This document shows positions 17,096 through 26,685 of a DNA stretch of 64,000 nucleotides, one piece after another. The first letter of the stretch is position 1. Every line of letters begins with the position of its first letter. The notes beneath the pieces were generated by a model that did not search any database, was not told the DNA's origin, and worked only from the letters and a program-made list of their open reading frames with translations. This stretch comes from Hyphomonas polymorpha PS728 (GTDB lineage Bacteria; Pseudomonadota; Alphaproteobacteria; Caulobacterales; Hyphomonadaceae). Position numbers and translations under genes: made by a program. The DNA lies in NCBI RefSeq assembly GCF_000685315.1, contig NZ_ARYM01000001.1, forward strand, positions 124,001 through 188,000, written 5' to 3'.

Positions 17096-19813
17096 ATGAG
17101 CAACGCCGCAGTAAAAAACGCTGACGAAACATGGGTTTACGCTTTCGGAGGCGGAACCGCCGATGGCGATGCCTCGATGCGTAACCTGCTCGGGGGCAAG
17201 GGCGCAAACCTTGCCGAAATGGCAAAGCTGGGCCTGCCTGTGCCGCCCGGCTTCACGATTTCAACGGCTGTCTGCGTTGCGTATTACGAAAATGCCCGCG
17301 CCTATCCCGCCACGCTGGAGGCCCAGGTCGCCGCTGCGCTGGCAGACCTTGAAGCCAAGACCGGCAAGGGCTTTGGCGATCCGGCCAATCCGCTGCTCGT
17401 CTCCGTCCGCTCGGGCGCGCGCGCCTCGATGCCGGGCATGATGGACACGGTGCTCAACCTTGGCCTCAATGAGGAAGTTGCCGCCGGCCTCGCGGGCAAG
17501 GCAGGCGACCGCTTCGCCTATGACAGCTATCGCCGTTTCATCCAGATGTATTCCAACGTCGTCCTCGGCATGGGCCATGACGAGTTCGAACACATCCTCG
17601 ATGACTATAAAGAGCGCGAAGGCCTCGACCTCGACACGGACCTCTCGGCCGATAACTGGAAAGAGGTCATCGTCCGCTATAAGGAGGCCGTGCAGAAGGA
17701 ACTCGGCCGCCCGTTCCCGGAAGACCCGCGCGAACAGCTCTGGGGCGCCATTTCCGCAGTGTTCAATTCCTGGATGTCGGACCGCGCGATCATCTATCGC
17801 AAGCTGAACGATATTCCCGAAAGCTGGGGCACGGCTGTCAACGTGCAGTCCATGGTGTTCGGCAATCTGGGGGACACCTCTGCCACCGGCGTTGCCTTCA
17901 CGCGCGACCCGTCCAATGGCTCGCCGATTTTCTATGGCGAATACCTGATCAATGCTCAGGGTGAGGACGTTGTTGCCGGCATCCGCACGCCTGCGCCGAT
18001 CTCGCGGGAGCGCGCCAACACGCTCGGCTCCTCCGATGCCCCGCTCGAAGAGGCGATGCCGGCGGTCTACAAACAGCTGGTCGAAGTCGCCGCCACGCTC
18101 GAGCGTCACTACAAGGACATGCAGGACATCGAGTTCACCGTCGAAGACGGCACGCTCTACATGCTGCAGACCCGTAATGGCAAACGCACCGCCGCTGCCG
18201 CCGTGAAGATTGCCGTGGACATGGTTCGCGAAGGTCTGATCACGGAAGATGAGGCGCTGCTGCGGATTGACCCGGCGGCCCTTGACCAGCTGCTGCACCC
18301 GCGCATCCCCAGCGATGACGAGAACAAGAAGCTCGGCAAGCCGAACTATGATGTAGCCTTTAAGGGTCTGCCCGCCAGCCCCGGCGCCGCCGTCGGCAAG
18401 GTCGTGTTCGATTCCGAAGAAGCCTTCCATATGGCGGCCAAGGGCGAGGATGTGATCCTCGTCCGTGTCGAGACGAGCCCGGACGACATCAAGGGCATGC
18501 ACGCTGCCCGCGCCATCGTTACCGCGCGTGGCGGCATGACCAGCCACGCCGCTGTTGTGGCGCGCGGCATGGGCCGCCCCTGCGTCTGCGGCGCGTCGGA
18601 CCTGCGCATCGACACCGCCAAAGGCGAGTTCACCGCCCGTGGCCGCAGCTTCAAGAAGGGCGACATGATCACGGTGGACGGCGTCAATGGCCGCGTCATC
18701 GCCGGCGCGGTCGAGCTGATCAATCCCGACCTTTCGGGTGATTTCGGCGAGCTGATGGGCTGGGCCGACAAGCGCCGCAAGCTGAAGGTTCGCGCCAATG
18801 CCGAAACGCCGCTGGACACGCGTACCGCGGTCGAATTCGGCGCCGAAGGTGTCGGCCTCTGCCGCACCGAGCATATGTTCTTCGAGGAAGAGCGTATCCC
18901 GGCCGTGCGCACGATGATCCTCTCCAATGACGAGACGGGCCGCCGCGAGGCGCTTGCCAAGCTGCTGCCGATGCAGCGCTCGGACTTTGAGGAAATCTTC
19001 CACATCCTGGGCGAGCGCCCGGCCACCATCCGCCTGCTTGATCCGCCGCTGCATGAATTCCTGCCGCATACCGATGAAGATATTGCCGGTGTGGCCAAGG
19101 CGTCCGGCCTCAGCGCTGAGGAGCTGCGCCGCCGCGCGGCAGATCTGCACGAGTCCAACCCGATGCTCGGCCATCGCGGCTGCCGCCTCGGCATCACCTA
19201 TCCTGAAATCTACGAGATGCAGGCCCGCGCCATTTTCGAGGCGGCTGTGAATGTCTCGAAGGAAGGCAAGTTGAAGCCGGTTCCGGAAGTCATGATCCCG
19301 CTGGTGGCCACCCACCGCGAACTCGACATCCTGAAAAAGCTGGTGGACGAGACGGCCAAGAAGGTCTTCGCCGAAACGGGCGTCACACTTGATTACATGG
19401 TCGGCACGATGATCGAGCTGCCCCGCGCCGCGCTCGCGGCAGGGGAAATCGCGCAGGCCGCCGAATTCTTCTCCTTCGGCACCAACGATCTCACCCAGAC
19501 CACCCTCGGCATCTCCCGTGACGACGCAGGCAAGTTCCTGCCGGCCTATTCGGAAAAGGGCATCTACGAGAAAGACCCCTTCGTCACCCTGGACCAGGAA
19601 GGCGTGGGCGAACTCGTCAAGATCGCCGCCGAGCGCGGCCGCAAGACGCGGGGCGACATCAAGCTGGGGATCTGCGGTGAACATGGCGGGGACCCGGCAT
19701 CGGTCGAATTCTGCCACCGCGCCGGTCTCGATTACGTGTCGTGCTCGCCTTACCGGGTGCCGATTGCCCGTCTCGCAGCGGCACAGGCCGCCATCCGCGG
19801 AGCGAAAAAGTAG
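17096..19813 (+). CDS. ppdK: Pyruvate, phosphate dikinase
   Basis: Interconverts pyruvate, ATP and phosphate with PEP, AMP and pyrophosphate; 905 residues. Domains in order: ATP-grasp nucleotide-binding domain (GGKGANLAEM, ARASMPGMMDTVLNLGLN), the swivelling phosphohistidine domain (GGMTSHAAVVARG, catalytic His about 484), and the PEP/pyruvate TIM barrel (LCRTEHMFF, GTMIELPRAA, SFGTNDLTQTT, CGEHGGDP). The TSH signature separates PPDK from PEP synthase. A 150-bp gap and an intrinsic terminator suggest an independent transcription unit. Confidence 0.97.
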   Translation: MSNAAVKNADETWVYAFGGGTADGDASMRNLLGGKGANLAEMAKLGLPVPPGFTISTAVCVAYYENARAYPATLEAQVAAALADLEAKTGKGFGDPANPLLVSVRSGARASMPGMMDTVLNLGLNEEVAAGLAGKAGDRFAYDSYRRFIQMYSNVVLGMGHDEFEHILDDYKEREGLDLDTDLSADNWKEVIVRYKEAVQKELGRPFPEDPREQLWGAISAVFNSWMSDRAIIYRKLNDIPESWGTAVNVQSMVFGNLGDTSATGVAFTRDPSNGSPIFYGEYLINAQGEDVVAGIRTPAPISRERANTLGSSDAPLEEAMPAVYKQLVEVAATLERHYKDMQDIEFTVEDGTLYMLQTRNGKRTAAAAVKIAVDMVREGLITEDEALLRIDPAALDQLLHPRIPSDDENKKLGKPNYDVAFKGLPASPGAAVGKVVFDSEEAFHMAAKGEDVILVRVETSPDDIKGMHAARAIVTARGGMTSHAAVVARGMGRPCVCGASDLRIDTAKGEFTARGRSFKKGDMITVDGVNGRVIAGAVELINPDLSGDFGELMGWADKRRKLKVRANAETPLDTRTAVEFGAEGVGLCRTEHMFFEEERIPAVRTMILSNDETGRREALAKLLPMQRSDFEEIFHILGERPATIRLLDPPLHEFLPHTDEDIAGVAKASGLSAEELRRRAADLHESNPMLGHRGCRLGITYPEIYEMQARAIFEAAVNVSKEGKLKPVPEVMIPLVATHRELDILKKLVDETAKKVFAETGVTLDYMVGTMIELPRAALAAGEIAQAAEFFSFGTNDLTQTTLGISRDDAGKFLPAYSEKGIYEKDPFVTLDQEGVGELVKIAAERGRKTRGDIKLGICGEHGGDPASVEFCHRAGLDYVSCSPYRVPIARLAAAQAAIRGAKK

Positions 19814-19894
19814 CGCTTCCGGGCGGTTCGGCCCAAAAGCCGGATGGCCTTGAACGTTGCATTTGTGCAACAACTTGACATTTCATGCACAGGG

Positions 19895-19930
19895 AACGGA
19901 GCCGCTTGCGGCTCCGTTTTCCTTTTATTT
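19895..19930 (+). terminator. Rho-independent terminator after ppdK
   Basis: An 11-bp perfect stem (19895-19905 with 19908-19918, effectively closing on a small CTTG loop) followed by TTTTCCTTTTATTTTT. Confidence 0.88.
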
Positions 19931-20180
19931 TTCAGATAATTATACCGGTTTATTCGTGTGATGCGCGAATCCCGGGATTCGGCCCGGTTCCAAGGCTTTC
20001 TGAATTGTCACTCAGGAATCTGGCTGAAATATTGCTAGATAGTTGCGGGTGGGCCAAGTCCCTCCGGTCCCTGCGGGGTCTGGCCGGGCACTTTCGGCCG
20101 AATAGAAACGAATAAATCTCGGACACTCCGGGGCTTCAGGCAAACCAATAATTGCCGGCCGGGGATAAAGAGGAGCGGTG
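19931..20180 (+). promoter_or_regulatory. Intergenic region before the SleB-type hydrolase gene
   Basis: About 250 bp after the ppdK terminator with no credible gene. It is less GC-rich than its surroundings and should carry the hydrolase promoter, but I could not pick convincing -35 and -10 elements. A clear ribosome site, AGAGGAGC, precedes the hydrolase start. Confidence 0.35.
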
Positions 20181-21401
20181 ATGTTAAGGTTTCTTAAACC
20201 AGGCCGGGTGAGTGTGTCCCGGGTTAAAGGGCTGCGTGAAAAGCTCACACGGTGGTGGCTTGGAATGACCGACCAGGAACAGCGCGACGTTTTCATTCGC
20301 GGCGGCATGGTTGCCGTTGTAGCGGTTACAGCGTCCGTTTCGCTTCCGGCGATTTCTGAACAACAGGCAGGCCTGCGCGCCGACGCGGAATTCCGCGCCG
20401 AAGCCGAGCGTCTTGCCCTCTATGAAGATGGCGGCCTTGCTGTCCGCACCGCCGGCCACACGCCGGCCCTGATGGACTCGCCCTGGCTGCGCACGGTCGA
20501 ATACACCCTGAAGCGCGACATCGACTCCTCGATGAGCCGCTATGCCATGCGCGACCGCGATGGCGCGGCCCTCGCATCGCTTGCTTCTTTCCGCCCTGAG
20601 CAGATCCAGCGCGCCGAAACGATCGACGCTGAAATGATGTGCATGGCGCAGGCCGTCTATTACGAATCGGCCTGGGAGCCGATCAACGGCCAGATCGCCG
20701 TGGCCGAAGTGATCGCCAACCGCGTTCGCGACCATCGCTATCCCGACAGCGTTTGCGGCGTCGTGTTCCAGGGCGCCACCCGCACCACCGGCTGCCAGTT
20801 CACCTTCACCTGTGACGGGTCGATGGACCGGAACAAGCCGGCCGGGGAGGCGTGGGACCGGGCCCAGCGGATTGCCGCGCATGTCATGATGGGCCTCAAT
20901 GAGGACCGCACGGGCGGGGCCACCCATTATCACGCCACCTATGTTGATCCGGTCTGGAATGCCGGCCTGATCAAGACCAAGCAGGTTGGCCTGCACATCT
21001 TCTACCGTTTCCCGCGCGGCGCCGAATGGGCGAGCGTGGAGCGCAATTTCGAGGCCCGCAAGCGCCAGACCGAACTGCGCCTGGCTGAGCTCGACGCCAC
21101 GAAGGAAGCCGATATGGCCGCCCTCGACGAAGGCCTGCTCTTTGCAGACGCCTCCAGCGCGGCCGATGACGGCTATTACACCATCACGCCCACGGTTGCG
21201 CCCGCCGGTGTCACCACCTCCACCCGCACGGTCTCGGCGCCTGCGCCGCGCCTGATGTCGGTGCAGACGGTGAAAACCGTGAAGGCGGACGCTCCGGCTG
21301 AGGCCGCGCCGGTCGCCGAGGAGGCCGCTGTGCCCGCGCCGGTTGTCATCGACGACTATCTCGCCCGCCAGCTCGAAGCCGCCCGCGCCGCCGCCCAGTA
21401 G
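20181..21401 (+). CDS. SleB-type cell wall hydrolase (lytic amidase/transglycosylase fold)
   Basis: 406 residues. Residues 1-70 contain one uncleaved-looking membrane segment (GGMVAVVAVTASVSLPAI), so the protein is probably anchored. The Hydrolase_2 domain starts near DAEMMCMAQAVYYESAWEP, with GQIAVAEVIANRV, CGVVFQG and HYHATYVDPVW; the Glu of YYES is the likely catalytic residue by family analogy. The C-terminus is an Ala/Pro/Val-rich tail, possibly wall-associated. ATG at 20181 is preferred over a GTG three bases earlier because it is better spaced from AGGAG. Confidence 0.87.
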   Translation: MLRFLKPGRVSVSRVKGLREKLTRWWLGMTDQEQRDVFIRGGMVAVVAVTASVSLPAISEQQAGLRADAEFRAEAERLALYEDGGLAVRTAGHTPALMDSPWLRTVEYTLKRDIDSSMSRYAMRDRDGAALASLASFRPEQIQRAETIDAEMMCMAQAVYYESAWEPINGQIAVAEVIANRVRDHRYPDSVCGVVFQGATRTTGCQFTFTCDGSMDRNKPAGEAWDRAQRIAAHVMMGLNEDRTGGATHYHATYVDPVWNAGLIKTKQVGLHIFYRFPRGAEWASVERNFEARKRQTELRLAELDATKEADMAALDEGLLFADASSAADDGYYTITPTVAPAGVTTSTRTVSAPAPRLMSVQTVKTVKADAPAEAAPVAEEAAVPAPVVIDDYLARQLEAARAAAQ

Positions 21402-21404
21402 GCC

Positions 21405-22061
21405 ATGGCAGACAACCAGATCTTTGAGGCCGTCGATCAGTTCATCGACGGCCTTTTTGGATCCGAGGATCAGGCGCTCATCCGGCTGCGCCAGCGGGCC
21501 GCAGAGGCGGGCCTGCCGCACATTGAAGTGTCAGCCGGGCAGGGGAAGCTGCTCTACCTGCTCGCCAAACTCATCGGCGCCCGCCGTATTCTGGAAATCG
21601 GAACGCTGGGCGGCTATTCCGGCGTATGGCTTGGCCGCGCGCTTCAGGCCGATGGCGAGCTGGTTACGCTGGAACTCGACCCCGCCTATGCCGCCTTCGC
21701 CCGCACATCGTTCAACGAGGCCGGCATCGGCTCACAGACGCTGATCCTGCCCGGCCCGGCACTTGCGTCGCTGGCCAGCCTCACCGGCCCCTTCGATCTC
21801 GTTTTCCTTGACGCCAACAAGGATGAGTATCCGGAATATCTTGCGGAGGCCGCGCGCCTGTTGCGCCCTGGCGGATTGCTGCTGGCAGACAATGTTGTGC
21901 GCAAGGGCGCGGTGCTTGATCCGCTGGCGGATGATCCCCTGGCGAAGGGCGCTGCGCGCTTCCTTGCAGAGCTTTCAGCCCACCCGCAGTTTGAAGCGAT
22001 CGTGCTTCAGCAGGTGGGCCTCAAGGGCCATGATGGCCTCGCCCTGGCGATCCGGCGTTAA
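21405..22061 (+). CDS. O-methyltransferase, family 3 (class I SAM-dependent)
   Basis: 218 residues. The layout matches the catechol/caffeoyl-CoA O-methyltransferase family: motif I ILEIGTLGGYSGVWLG, acidic VTLELDPAYA, the metal-binding DLVFLDANKDEYPEY, and LADNVVRKGAV. The substrate is unknown. It begins 3 bp after the hydrolase stop, so it is probably cotranscribed. Its TAA overlaps the stop of the convergent SDR gene. Confidence 0.88.
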   Translation: MADNQIFEAVDQFIDGLFGSEDQALIRLRQRAAEAGLPHIEVSAGQGKLLYLLAKLIGARRILEIGTLGGYSGVWLGRALQADGELVTLELDPAYAAFARTSFNEAGIGSQTLILPGPALASLASLTGPFDLVFLDANKDEYPEYLAEAARLLRPGGLLLADNVVRKGAVLDPLADDPLAKGAARFLAELSAHPQFEAIVLQQVGLKGHDGLALAIRR

Positions 22062-22867
22062 TCCCTCGCCGGAACATTCTTCCGGATATTCTTGCGCACA
22101 ATGCCGGGCAGCCAGCGTGTCATGAAACGTGCCTTCTCTGCGTCCCCGCCCACCATGTAATAGATGTCGTCGCCTTGCGCGGCTTCCCACACCTTCTCCG
22201 CCGCCATGGAGACGGGATAAACCTTGGCGCCGTTTTCCTTCATCTGGTCGGACATTTTCACATTGGCGCCTTCCTTGTTCCCCATCTCGAGGATTGGCGT
22301 ATCCACAAACCAGGGCATCAGCGTGGTGACACGGATGCCCAGATCCCGGAATTCCGCGTCCAGCGCTTCTGTCAGTCCACGGACGGCCCATTTCGACGCG
22401 GAATAGACCGCCAGTTGCGGCGCGCCCACAATGCCGGCGGTTGACGCGGTGTTGATGATGCGCGCGCCGGGCGTTGCCTTCAGCAGGGGCAGGGCAGCAT
22501 AAACCCCGTTGATCACGCCTTTCACATTGATGTCGATCACAAGGTCGGAATCTTCGGGTGGCACATCCTCAAACCAGCCATGGCGGCCGATGCCGGCATT
22601 GTTGAACAGCACATCCATCTTGCCTCCAGTGGCGGCGCCAAAGCCCTCCATGGCGGCGGCCCAGTCGGCGCGTTTGGTCACATCGAGTTTGGCGAGGTGG
22701 CAGGCGTCTGCGCCGATCTCGGCCGCGACCGACTTCAGGCCCGTCTCGTTGATGTCATACAGGCCGCAGAACCAGCCTTTGCGCGCAAAATAGCGCGCTG
22801 TTTCCGCGCCGATGCCCGAGGCCGCGCCCGTGATGAAGATTGCCTTGCGGCCGTTTGCGCCTGCCAT
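22058..22867 (-). CDS. Short-chain dehydrogenase/reductase
   Basis: 269 residues, classical SDR: cofactor motif TGAASGIG near the N-terminus, NNAG, and catalytic S...YSASK. The Asp in CGLYDIN at the end of beta-2 suggests NAD(H) preference. Start chosen at the ATG at 22865-22867 because GGAGGA lies 5 bp upstream on the minus strand; an upstream ATG at 22882 has no such site. The substrate cannot be predicted. It lies downstream of nadC on the same strand with a 55-bp gap. Confidence 0.87.
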   Translation of the reverse strand: MAGANGRKAIFITGAASGIGAETARYFARKGWFCGLYDINETGLKSVAAEIGADACHLAKLDVTKRADWAAAMEGFGAATGGKMDVLFNNAGIGRHGWFEDVPPEDSDLVIDINVKGVINGVYAALPLLKATPGARIINTASTAGIVGAPQLAVYSASKWAVRGLTEALDAEFRDLGIRVTTLMPWFVDTPILEMGNKEGANVKMSDQMKENGAKVYPVSMAAEKVWEAAQGDDIYYMVGGDAEKARFMTRWLPGIVRKNIRKNVPARD

Positions 22868-22922
22868 GTTTTCCTCCGCCATGATCTGTCACCGGCCGTG
22901 CCAGTGTTTCTGGCGGAGACTG

Positions 22923-23780
22923 TCAGACCACATCGAGGCCAAGGTCAAGATTGGGCGCCGAATGTGTCAGCGCGCCGGACGAAATAAAGTTCACGCCCGT
23001 CTCGGCAATTGCGCCCACCGTCTCCAAGGTTACCCCACCGGAAGCCTCCAGCGCCACCCGCCCGGCGGTCATCGCCACGGCCTCGCGCAGCTGTGCAAGG
23101 TCCATATTGTCCAGCAGGATGGCGTGTGCGCCATGCTTCAGCGCCTCTTCGAGCTGGGCAAGGGTATCCACCTCGATCTCGATCATCCGCAGATGCCCGG
23201 CATAGGCTTTGGCCCGCTCCAGCGTCGCGGCAATCGAGCCCCCGCAGGCGGCAATATGATTGTCCTTGATCAGGATGGCGTCATCCAGGCCGTAGCGGTG
23301 AGACGTGCCCCCGCCACAGCGCACGGCGCGCTTCTCCAGCGCGCGGTGCCCCGGCGTGGTCTTCCGCGTACAGACAACCTTCGCCTGCGTATGGGCTACT
23401 GCATCGACATATTTCCGTGTCAGGCTGGCGACGCCGGAAAGCCGGCCCAGGAAATTCAGCATCGTGCGCTCGGCAATCAGGATGGAGCGCGCAGAGCCGG
23501 AAAGGCGCGCCACCACATCGCCGGGTGTCAGCGCGCTGCCATCGGGCTTTTCGATCTGCAGTTTCAGCTCAGGGTCTACCAGCTGCGCGGCATAGGCGGC
23601 CACGTCCATCCCCGCAATCACGCCGGGTTTCCGCGCCGCGATCACCACCGAAAGCCGCGTCTCCGGCGGAATGGTCGCGTCCGTCGTCAGGTCTCCCGCC
23701 CGTCCCAGATCTTCGGCCAGCGCCAGGCGCACAATCGGATCAAGGATGATCGGAGAAAGAGGGGGGATATAGGGTGTCAT
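22923..23780 (-). CDS. nadC: Nicotinate-nucleotide pyrophosphorylase (carboxylating) / quinolinate phosphoribosyltransferase
   Basis: Converts quinolinate and PRPP to nicotinate mononucleotide, the third step of de novo NAD synthesis; 285 residues. Signatures are LAEDLGRAGDLTTDA, RTMLNFLGRLSGVAS, CTRKTTPGHR, KRAVRCGGGTSHRYGLDD, KDNHI and EASGGV. The ATG at 23778-23780 is chosen; a TTG two codons earlier is possible. nadB and nadA lie upstream on the same strand, with two unrelated exported proteins interleaved. Confidence 0.96.
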   Translation of the reverse strand: MTPYIPPLSPIILDPIVRLALAEDLGRAGDLTTDATIPPETRLSVVIAARKPGVIAGMDVAAYAAQLVDPELKLQIEKPDGSALTPGDVVARLSGSARSILIAERTMLNFLGRLSGVASLTRKYVDAVAHTQAKVVCTRKTTPGHRALEKRAVRCGGGTSHRYGLDDAILIKDNHIAACGGSIAATLERAKAYAGHLRMIEIEVDTLAQLEEALKHGAHAILLDNMDLAQLREAVAMTAGRVALEASGGVTLETVGAIAETGVNFISSGALTHSAPNLDLGLDVV

Positions 23781-23872
23781 CGGCAAACGCCTCGCATTGG
23801 TAATCTGAAACCACTAGAACAATCCCCGTTCCATAAAAACAAGGGATGACCGAAGGTTTACCCGCGGGCAGA

Positions 23873-25039
23873 TCATTTCGCGACGGAGTTCACCTCTATT
23901 CGCACAGGGCCGCGCATCTGGCCCGCCTGCGTGAAGCTGAAAAGCTCATAAGTGCCCTCTGGCAGCATGAGAACATGGCTTTCTCCAGGAGCAATCAGAA
24001 GCCTGTCGTCAGGAACAGTCAGCTCGTCCGCGCCTTCTGGCATCGCTTCCACGATTACGGGCAGGTCGTCATCCCTTAAAACGGCCGGAACAGGCACCGG
24101 CTGAAATCCCAAGCGGCGATGCCAGGTTGGGCGTCCGTCCGTGAAAGACCATCCGGCAGCGCCGATGGCCAAGTCTGTTGCATAGAGCTTATCCTCTCCG
24201 CCTTCACTGTCGCTCCGAATGAGGACCGCCTTGTCTCCGGCGGCGCGGCAAAAGGTCTGGGAAATAGTCAATGGATCAATGCCCGACTTTTCTTTCAGTC
24301 TTTGGGCCATCCAAGCCATGCCGTGTTCATCCTCGGGTATCTCAAAGGCATGTGCCCATCCTACATGGATCAAAATCTTTGCTTCAGGATTTTCCTTCAG
24401 TATTCGATCTATAATATTCTGAGCCTGCACCTGTTCGCGCAGAATGCGCCGGTCGCCGTCCACGCGGTCTGTTAGCCGCGCTTCAAACGGAACAAACTCA
24501 AACCCCAGGCGCGCCAGTTCTCTAAGAAGCCTGCCATGAAATGGCTCCGTGGAATAAAATCCCGCATCCAGCCCGGTTTTATTCCCGTCCGTGGCAACGC
24601 CATCCTGAAAGGTTTCCGCGGCATAGTAGGTGAAGCCTTCCTCTGCGAAGATTGGGACCATATCGAGTATGCGCTGCCGGTCATCAGGGGAATGGTGGGT
24701 TTCGTTGATGATCGTCACTTGGTGCGCCTTGACCGCCTCTCTTATTTTCTCCGGATCGAACGGGTCTTCAGAAATGCAGGGCTGGCTGACATATCTCGCG
24801 ACAACGTCCTGGATAAGATCTTCTCGTCCGTAGGCGGATGCAAATTGGATAGTCCAGTCGATGACATTTGGGTTGATTTCGCCAGAGGTTACGTAGGCGT
24901 AGGATTCCCAGAGCTCCTTGTGAAGAGATGCCCGGTCCGGAAAATAGCCGAGAGCGTCATTCTGCGCCTCGGCGCCCTGCCAGATCGCGGATGTTGAGAG
25001 GAGGATCGCAGTAATTGCGGTCTTGAAACCAGTGCGCAT
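23873..25039 (-). CDS. Exported protein with ChaN/EreA-like (TIKI superfamily) fold, function unknown
   Basis: 388 residues with a signal peptide (MRTGFKTAITAILLSTSAIW, then a likely cut after GAEA). The start at 25039 has GGGAGG 7 bp upstream. The middle resembles the ChaN/TraB/erythromycin-esterase superfamily: a strand followed by INETHHSPDDRQ, then YYAAETFQD, and late HVGWAHAFE, placing His and Glu residues where that superfamily keeps its active site. I infer a periplasmic metal- or haem-dependent hydrolase-like domain; the match is by pattern only. A beta-rich C-terminal domain follows. The region from about 24200 to 24950 is visibly less GC-rich than its neighbours and interrupts the nad gene set, suggesting acquisition. 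Confidence 0.68.
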   Translation of the reverse strand: MRTGFKTAITAILLSTSAIWQGAEAQNDALGYFPDRASLHKELWESYAYVTSGEINPNVIDWTIQFASAYGREDLIQDVVARYVSQPCISEDPFDPEKIREAVKAHQVTIINETHHSPDDRQRILDMVPIFAEEGFTYYAAETFQDGVATDGNKTGLDAGFYSTEPFHGRLLRELARLGFEFVPFEARLTDRVDGDRRILREQVQAQNIIDRILKENPEAKILIHVGWAHAFEIPEDEHGMAWMAQRLKEKSGIDPLTISQTFCRAAGDKAVLIRSDSEGGEDKLYATDLAIGAAGWSFTDGRPTWHRRLGFQPVPVPAVLRDDDLPVIVEAMPEGADELTVPDDRLLIAPGESHVLMLPEGTYELFSFTQAGQMRGPVRIEVNSVAK

Positions 25040-25083
25040 GAGGTTCGCCTCCCATGATGATGGCAGGCTTACGCTAGCGTTCG

Positions 25084-26673
25084 CTAGGCCAGCTGGCAAC
25101 CAAAGGTTCCGCCCGGGTTCTCTTCCTTGTCTCCGATTACCTTTGACGCGAGCGTGTCGCTGCGGAAAACAAACTGGCGTTCGGGCGCGCCGGTTTCGGG
25201 GAAGTCGGTGCGGAAGTGGCCGCCGCGGCTTTCGGTGCGGGCCAGTGCGCCGCTGGCGATCAGGCGCGCGGCGGTCAGCTGTGGCGCGCCGGGGCAGCCG
25301 GCTTCCAGCCGCTCAATCAGGTTCAGCAGCTCGGTCAGCCCGCCCGCCGCGCGCACCACGCCGCAATGGCGCGACATGGCTTCGCGCAGTTCCAGCATGT
25401 CCGGCCCGGTGAGGCGCGGAGTGACGGCGCCGCTGCTGGCGCCCGCTTCGGAAAGGTCTGCGTCGCGCAGGCGCCGGGCAATCCGCTCGGCAAACACCAC
25501 CGCTTCCAGAAGCGAGTTCGAGGCCAGCCGGTTGGCGCCGTGCGCCCCGGTGGACGAGCACTCTCCGCATACGGAAAGGCCGTCCAGGGTGGAGCGTCCC
25601 CAGAGGTCGGACACGATGCCGCCCATATGATAGTGCGCGGCAGGGGCCACCGGGATCATGTCGCGGCGGGGGTCGATGTTCGCGCTCATGCAGGCGGCAA
25701 ATACGGTCGGGAAATGGTGCGGGAATTCTTCGCCCACCGCCGTGATGCAATTGAGGAATGCACCGCGTCCCGCTGCGCGCTCGGCATGAATGGCGCGGGC
25801 CACCTCATCGCGCGGGGCAAGCTCTGCCAGCGGATGATAGTCGGCCATGAAGGCGCGCCCGTCAGAATTGTGCAGCGTGGCGCCTTCCCCGCGCAGCGCC
25901 TCGGTGGCCAGCGGCGCAGGGTCGCGGCCAATGTCGATGCCGGTGGGATGGAACTGCACAAACTCCAGGTCGGCCAGCACGGCGCCGGCCACATGCGCCA
26001 TGGCGATGGCTTCGCCCTGCGCTTCCTTGGGGTTGGTCGTCACGCGGTAAAGCCCGCCCGACCCGCCCGTGCACAGAACGGTTTCCCGCGCCGCTTTTAC
26101 AAACGGGCGGCCATTGTTGCCTCGCAGAATGACCCCGCCGATCCGTCCGTGCACATCCTGCAACAGCGCTTCGGCCCGCGCCCCCTCGATCAGCTCGATA
26201 TGCGGGGCCGCGGCCACGGCGGCCACCAGCGCGTCCATGATCGCCTTGCCGGCAAGGTCTCCTGAAACCCGCGCCACGCGCGGATGGGAATGAGCTGCCT
26301 CCAGAGACAGGGCCAGCTGCCCGTCCGGCGTACGGTCAAACGGCACCCCGAGGGCCACCAGATCGCGCACGCGGGCCGGGCCATCTTCGGCGATCAGCCG
26401 TGCGATCACCGGGTCCACAAGGCCCGCTCCGGCGGCCACGGTATCGGCGGCATGCTGCGCCGGGCTGTCGAGCGGGTGGAGCGCGGCGGCCAGGCCTCCC
26501 TGCGCCCAGGCAGAGGAGGACGCCTGACCCAGCGGGGCCGGCGAGACGACCAGGCAGGGGCGGGGCGCCAGCTTCAGCGCCAGGAACAGGCCGGCAAGGC
26601 CCGCCCCGACGATCAGCACATCCGTCGCGGCCCCCGCGCCGGCCTGGAGGCGGTCATCTGTCCCCGCAAGCAT
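25084..26673 (-). CDS. nadB: L-aspartate oxidase
   Basis: FAD enzyme that makes iminoaspartate from L-aspartate, the first step of NAD synthesis; 529 residues. FAD motif DVLIVGAGLAGLFLALKL, then SSAWAQGGLA, the family's HPTGI and PAAHYHMGG with active-site His and Arg residues, and TGAHGANRLASNSLLE. Normal length. Transcribed toward nadC; the spacer to the next gene holds a perfect short inverted repeat (CTAGCG-TT-CGCTAG) that overlaps the nadB stop. Confidence 0.96.
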   Translation of the reverse strand: MLAGTDDRLQAGAGAATDVLIVGAGLAGLFLALKLAPRPCLVVSPAPLGQASSSAWAQGGLAAALHPLDSPAQHAADTVAAGAGLVDPVIARLIAEDGPARVRDLVALGVPFDRTPDGQLALSLEAAHSHPRVARVSGDLAGKAIMDALVAAVAAAPHIELIEGARAEALLQDVHGRIGGVILRGNNGRPFVKAARETVLCTGGSGGLYRVTTNPKEAQGEAIAMAHVAGAVLADLEFVQFHPTGIDIGRDPAPLATEALRGEGATLHNSDGRAFMADYHPLAELAPRDEVARAIHAERAAGRGAFLNCITAVGEEFPHHFPTVFAACMSANIDPRRDMIPVAPAAHYHMGGIVSDLWGRSTLDGLSVCGECSSTGAHGANRLASNSLLEAVVFAERIARRLRDADLSEAGASSGAVTPRLTGPDMLELREAMSRHCGVVRAAGGLTELLNLIERLEAGCPGAPQLTAARLIASGALARTESRGGHFRTDFPETGAPERQFVFRSDTLASKVIGDKEENPGGTFGCQLA

Positions 26674-26685
26674 GGTTCTGTCCGA

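Noticed and set aside
17261-19873. 870-codon open frame on the minus strand
   Set aside because: It is antisense to ppdK, whose motifs are intact. Long antisense frames arise from GC-rich third-position bias; this one has low-complexity composition and no family features.
20183-20196. CtrA binding site (TTAA-N7-TTAA)
   Set aside because: TTAAGGTTTCTTAA has a 6-bp spacer instead of 7 and lies inside the hydrolase coding sequence just after the start.
23305-23749. Plus-strand open frames over nadC
   Set aside because: Antisense shadows; nadC signatures on the minus strand are unmistakable.
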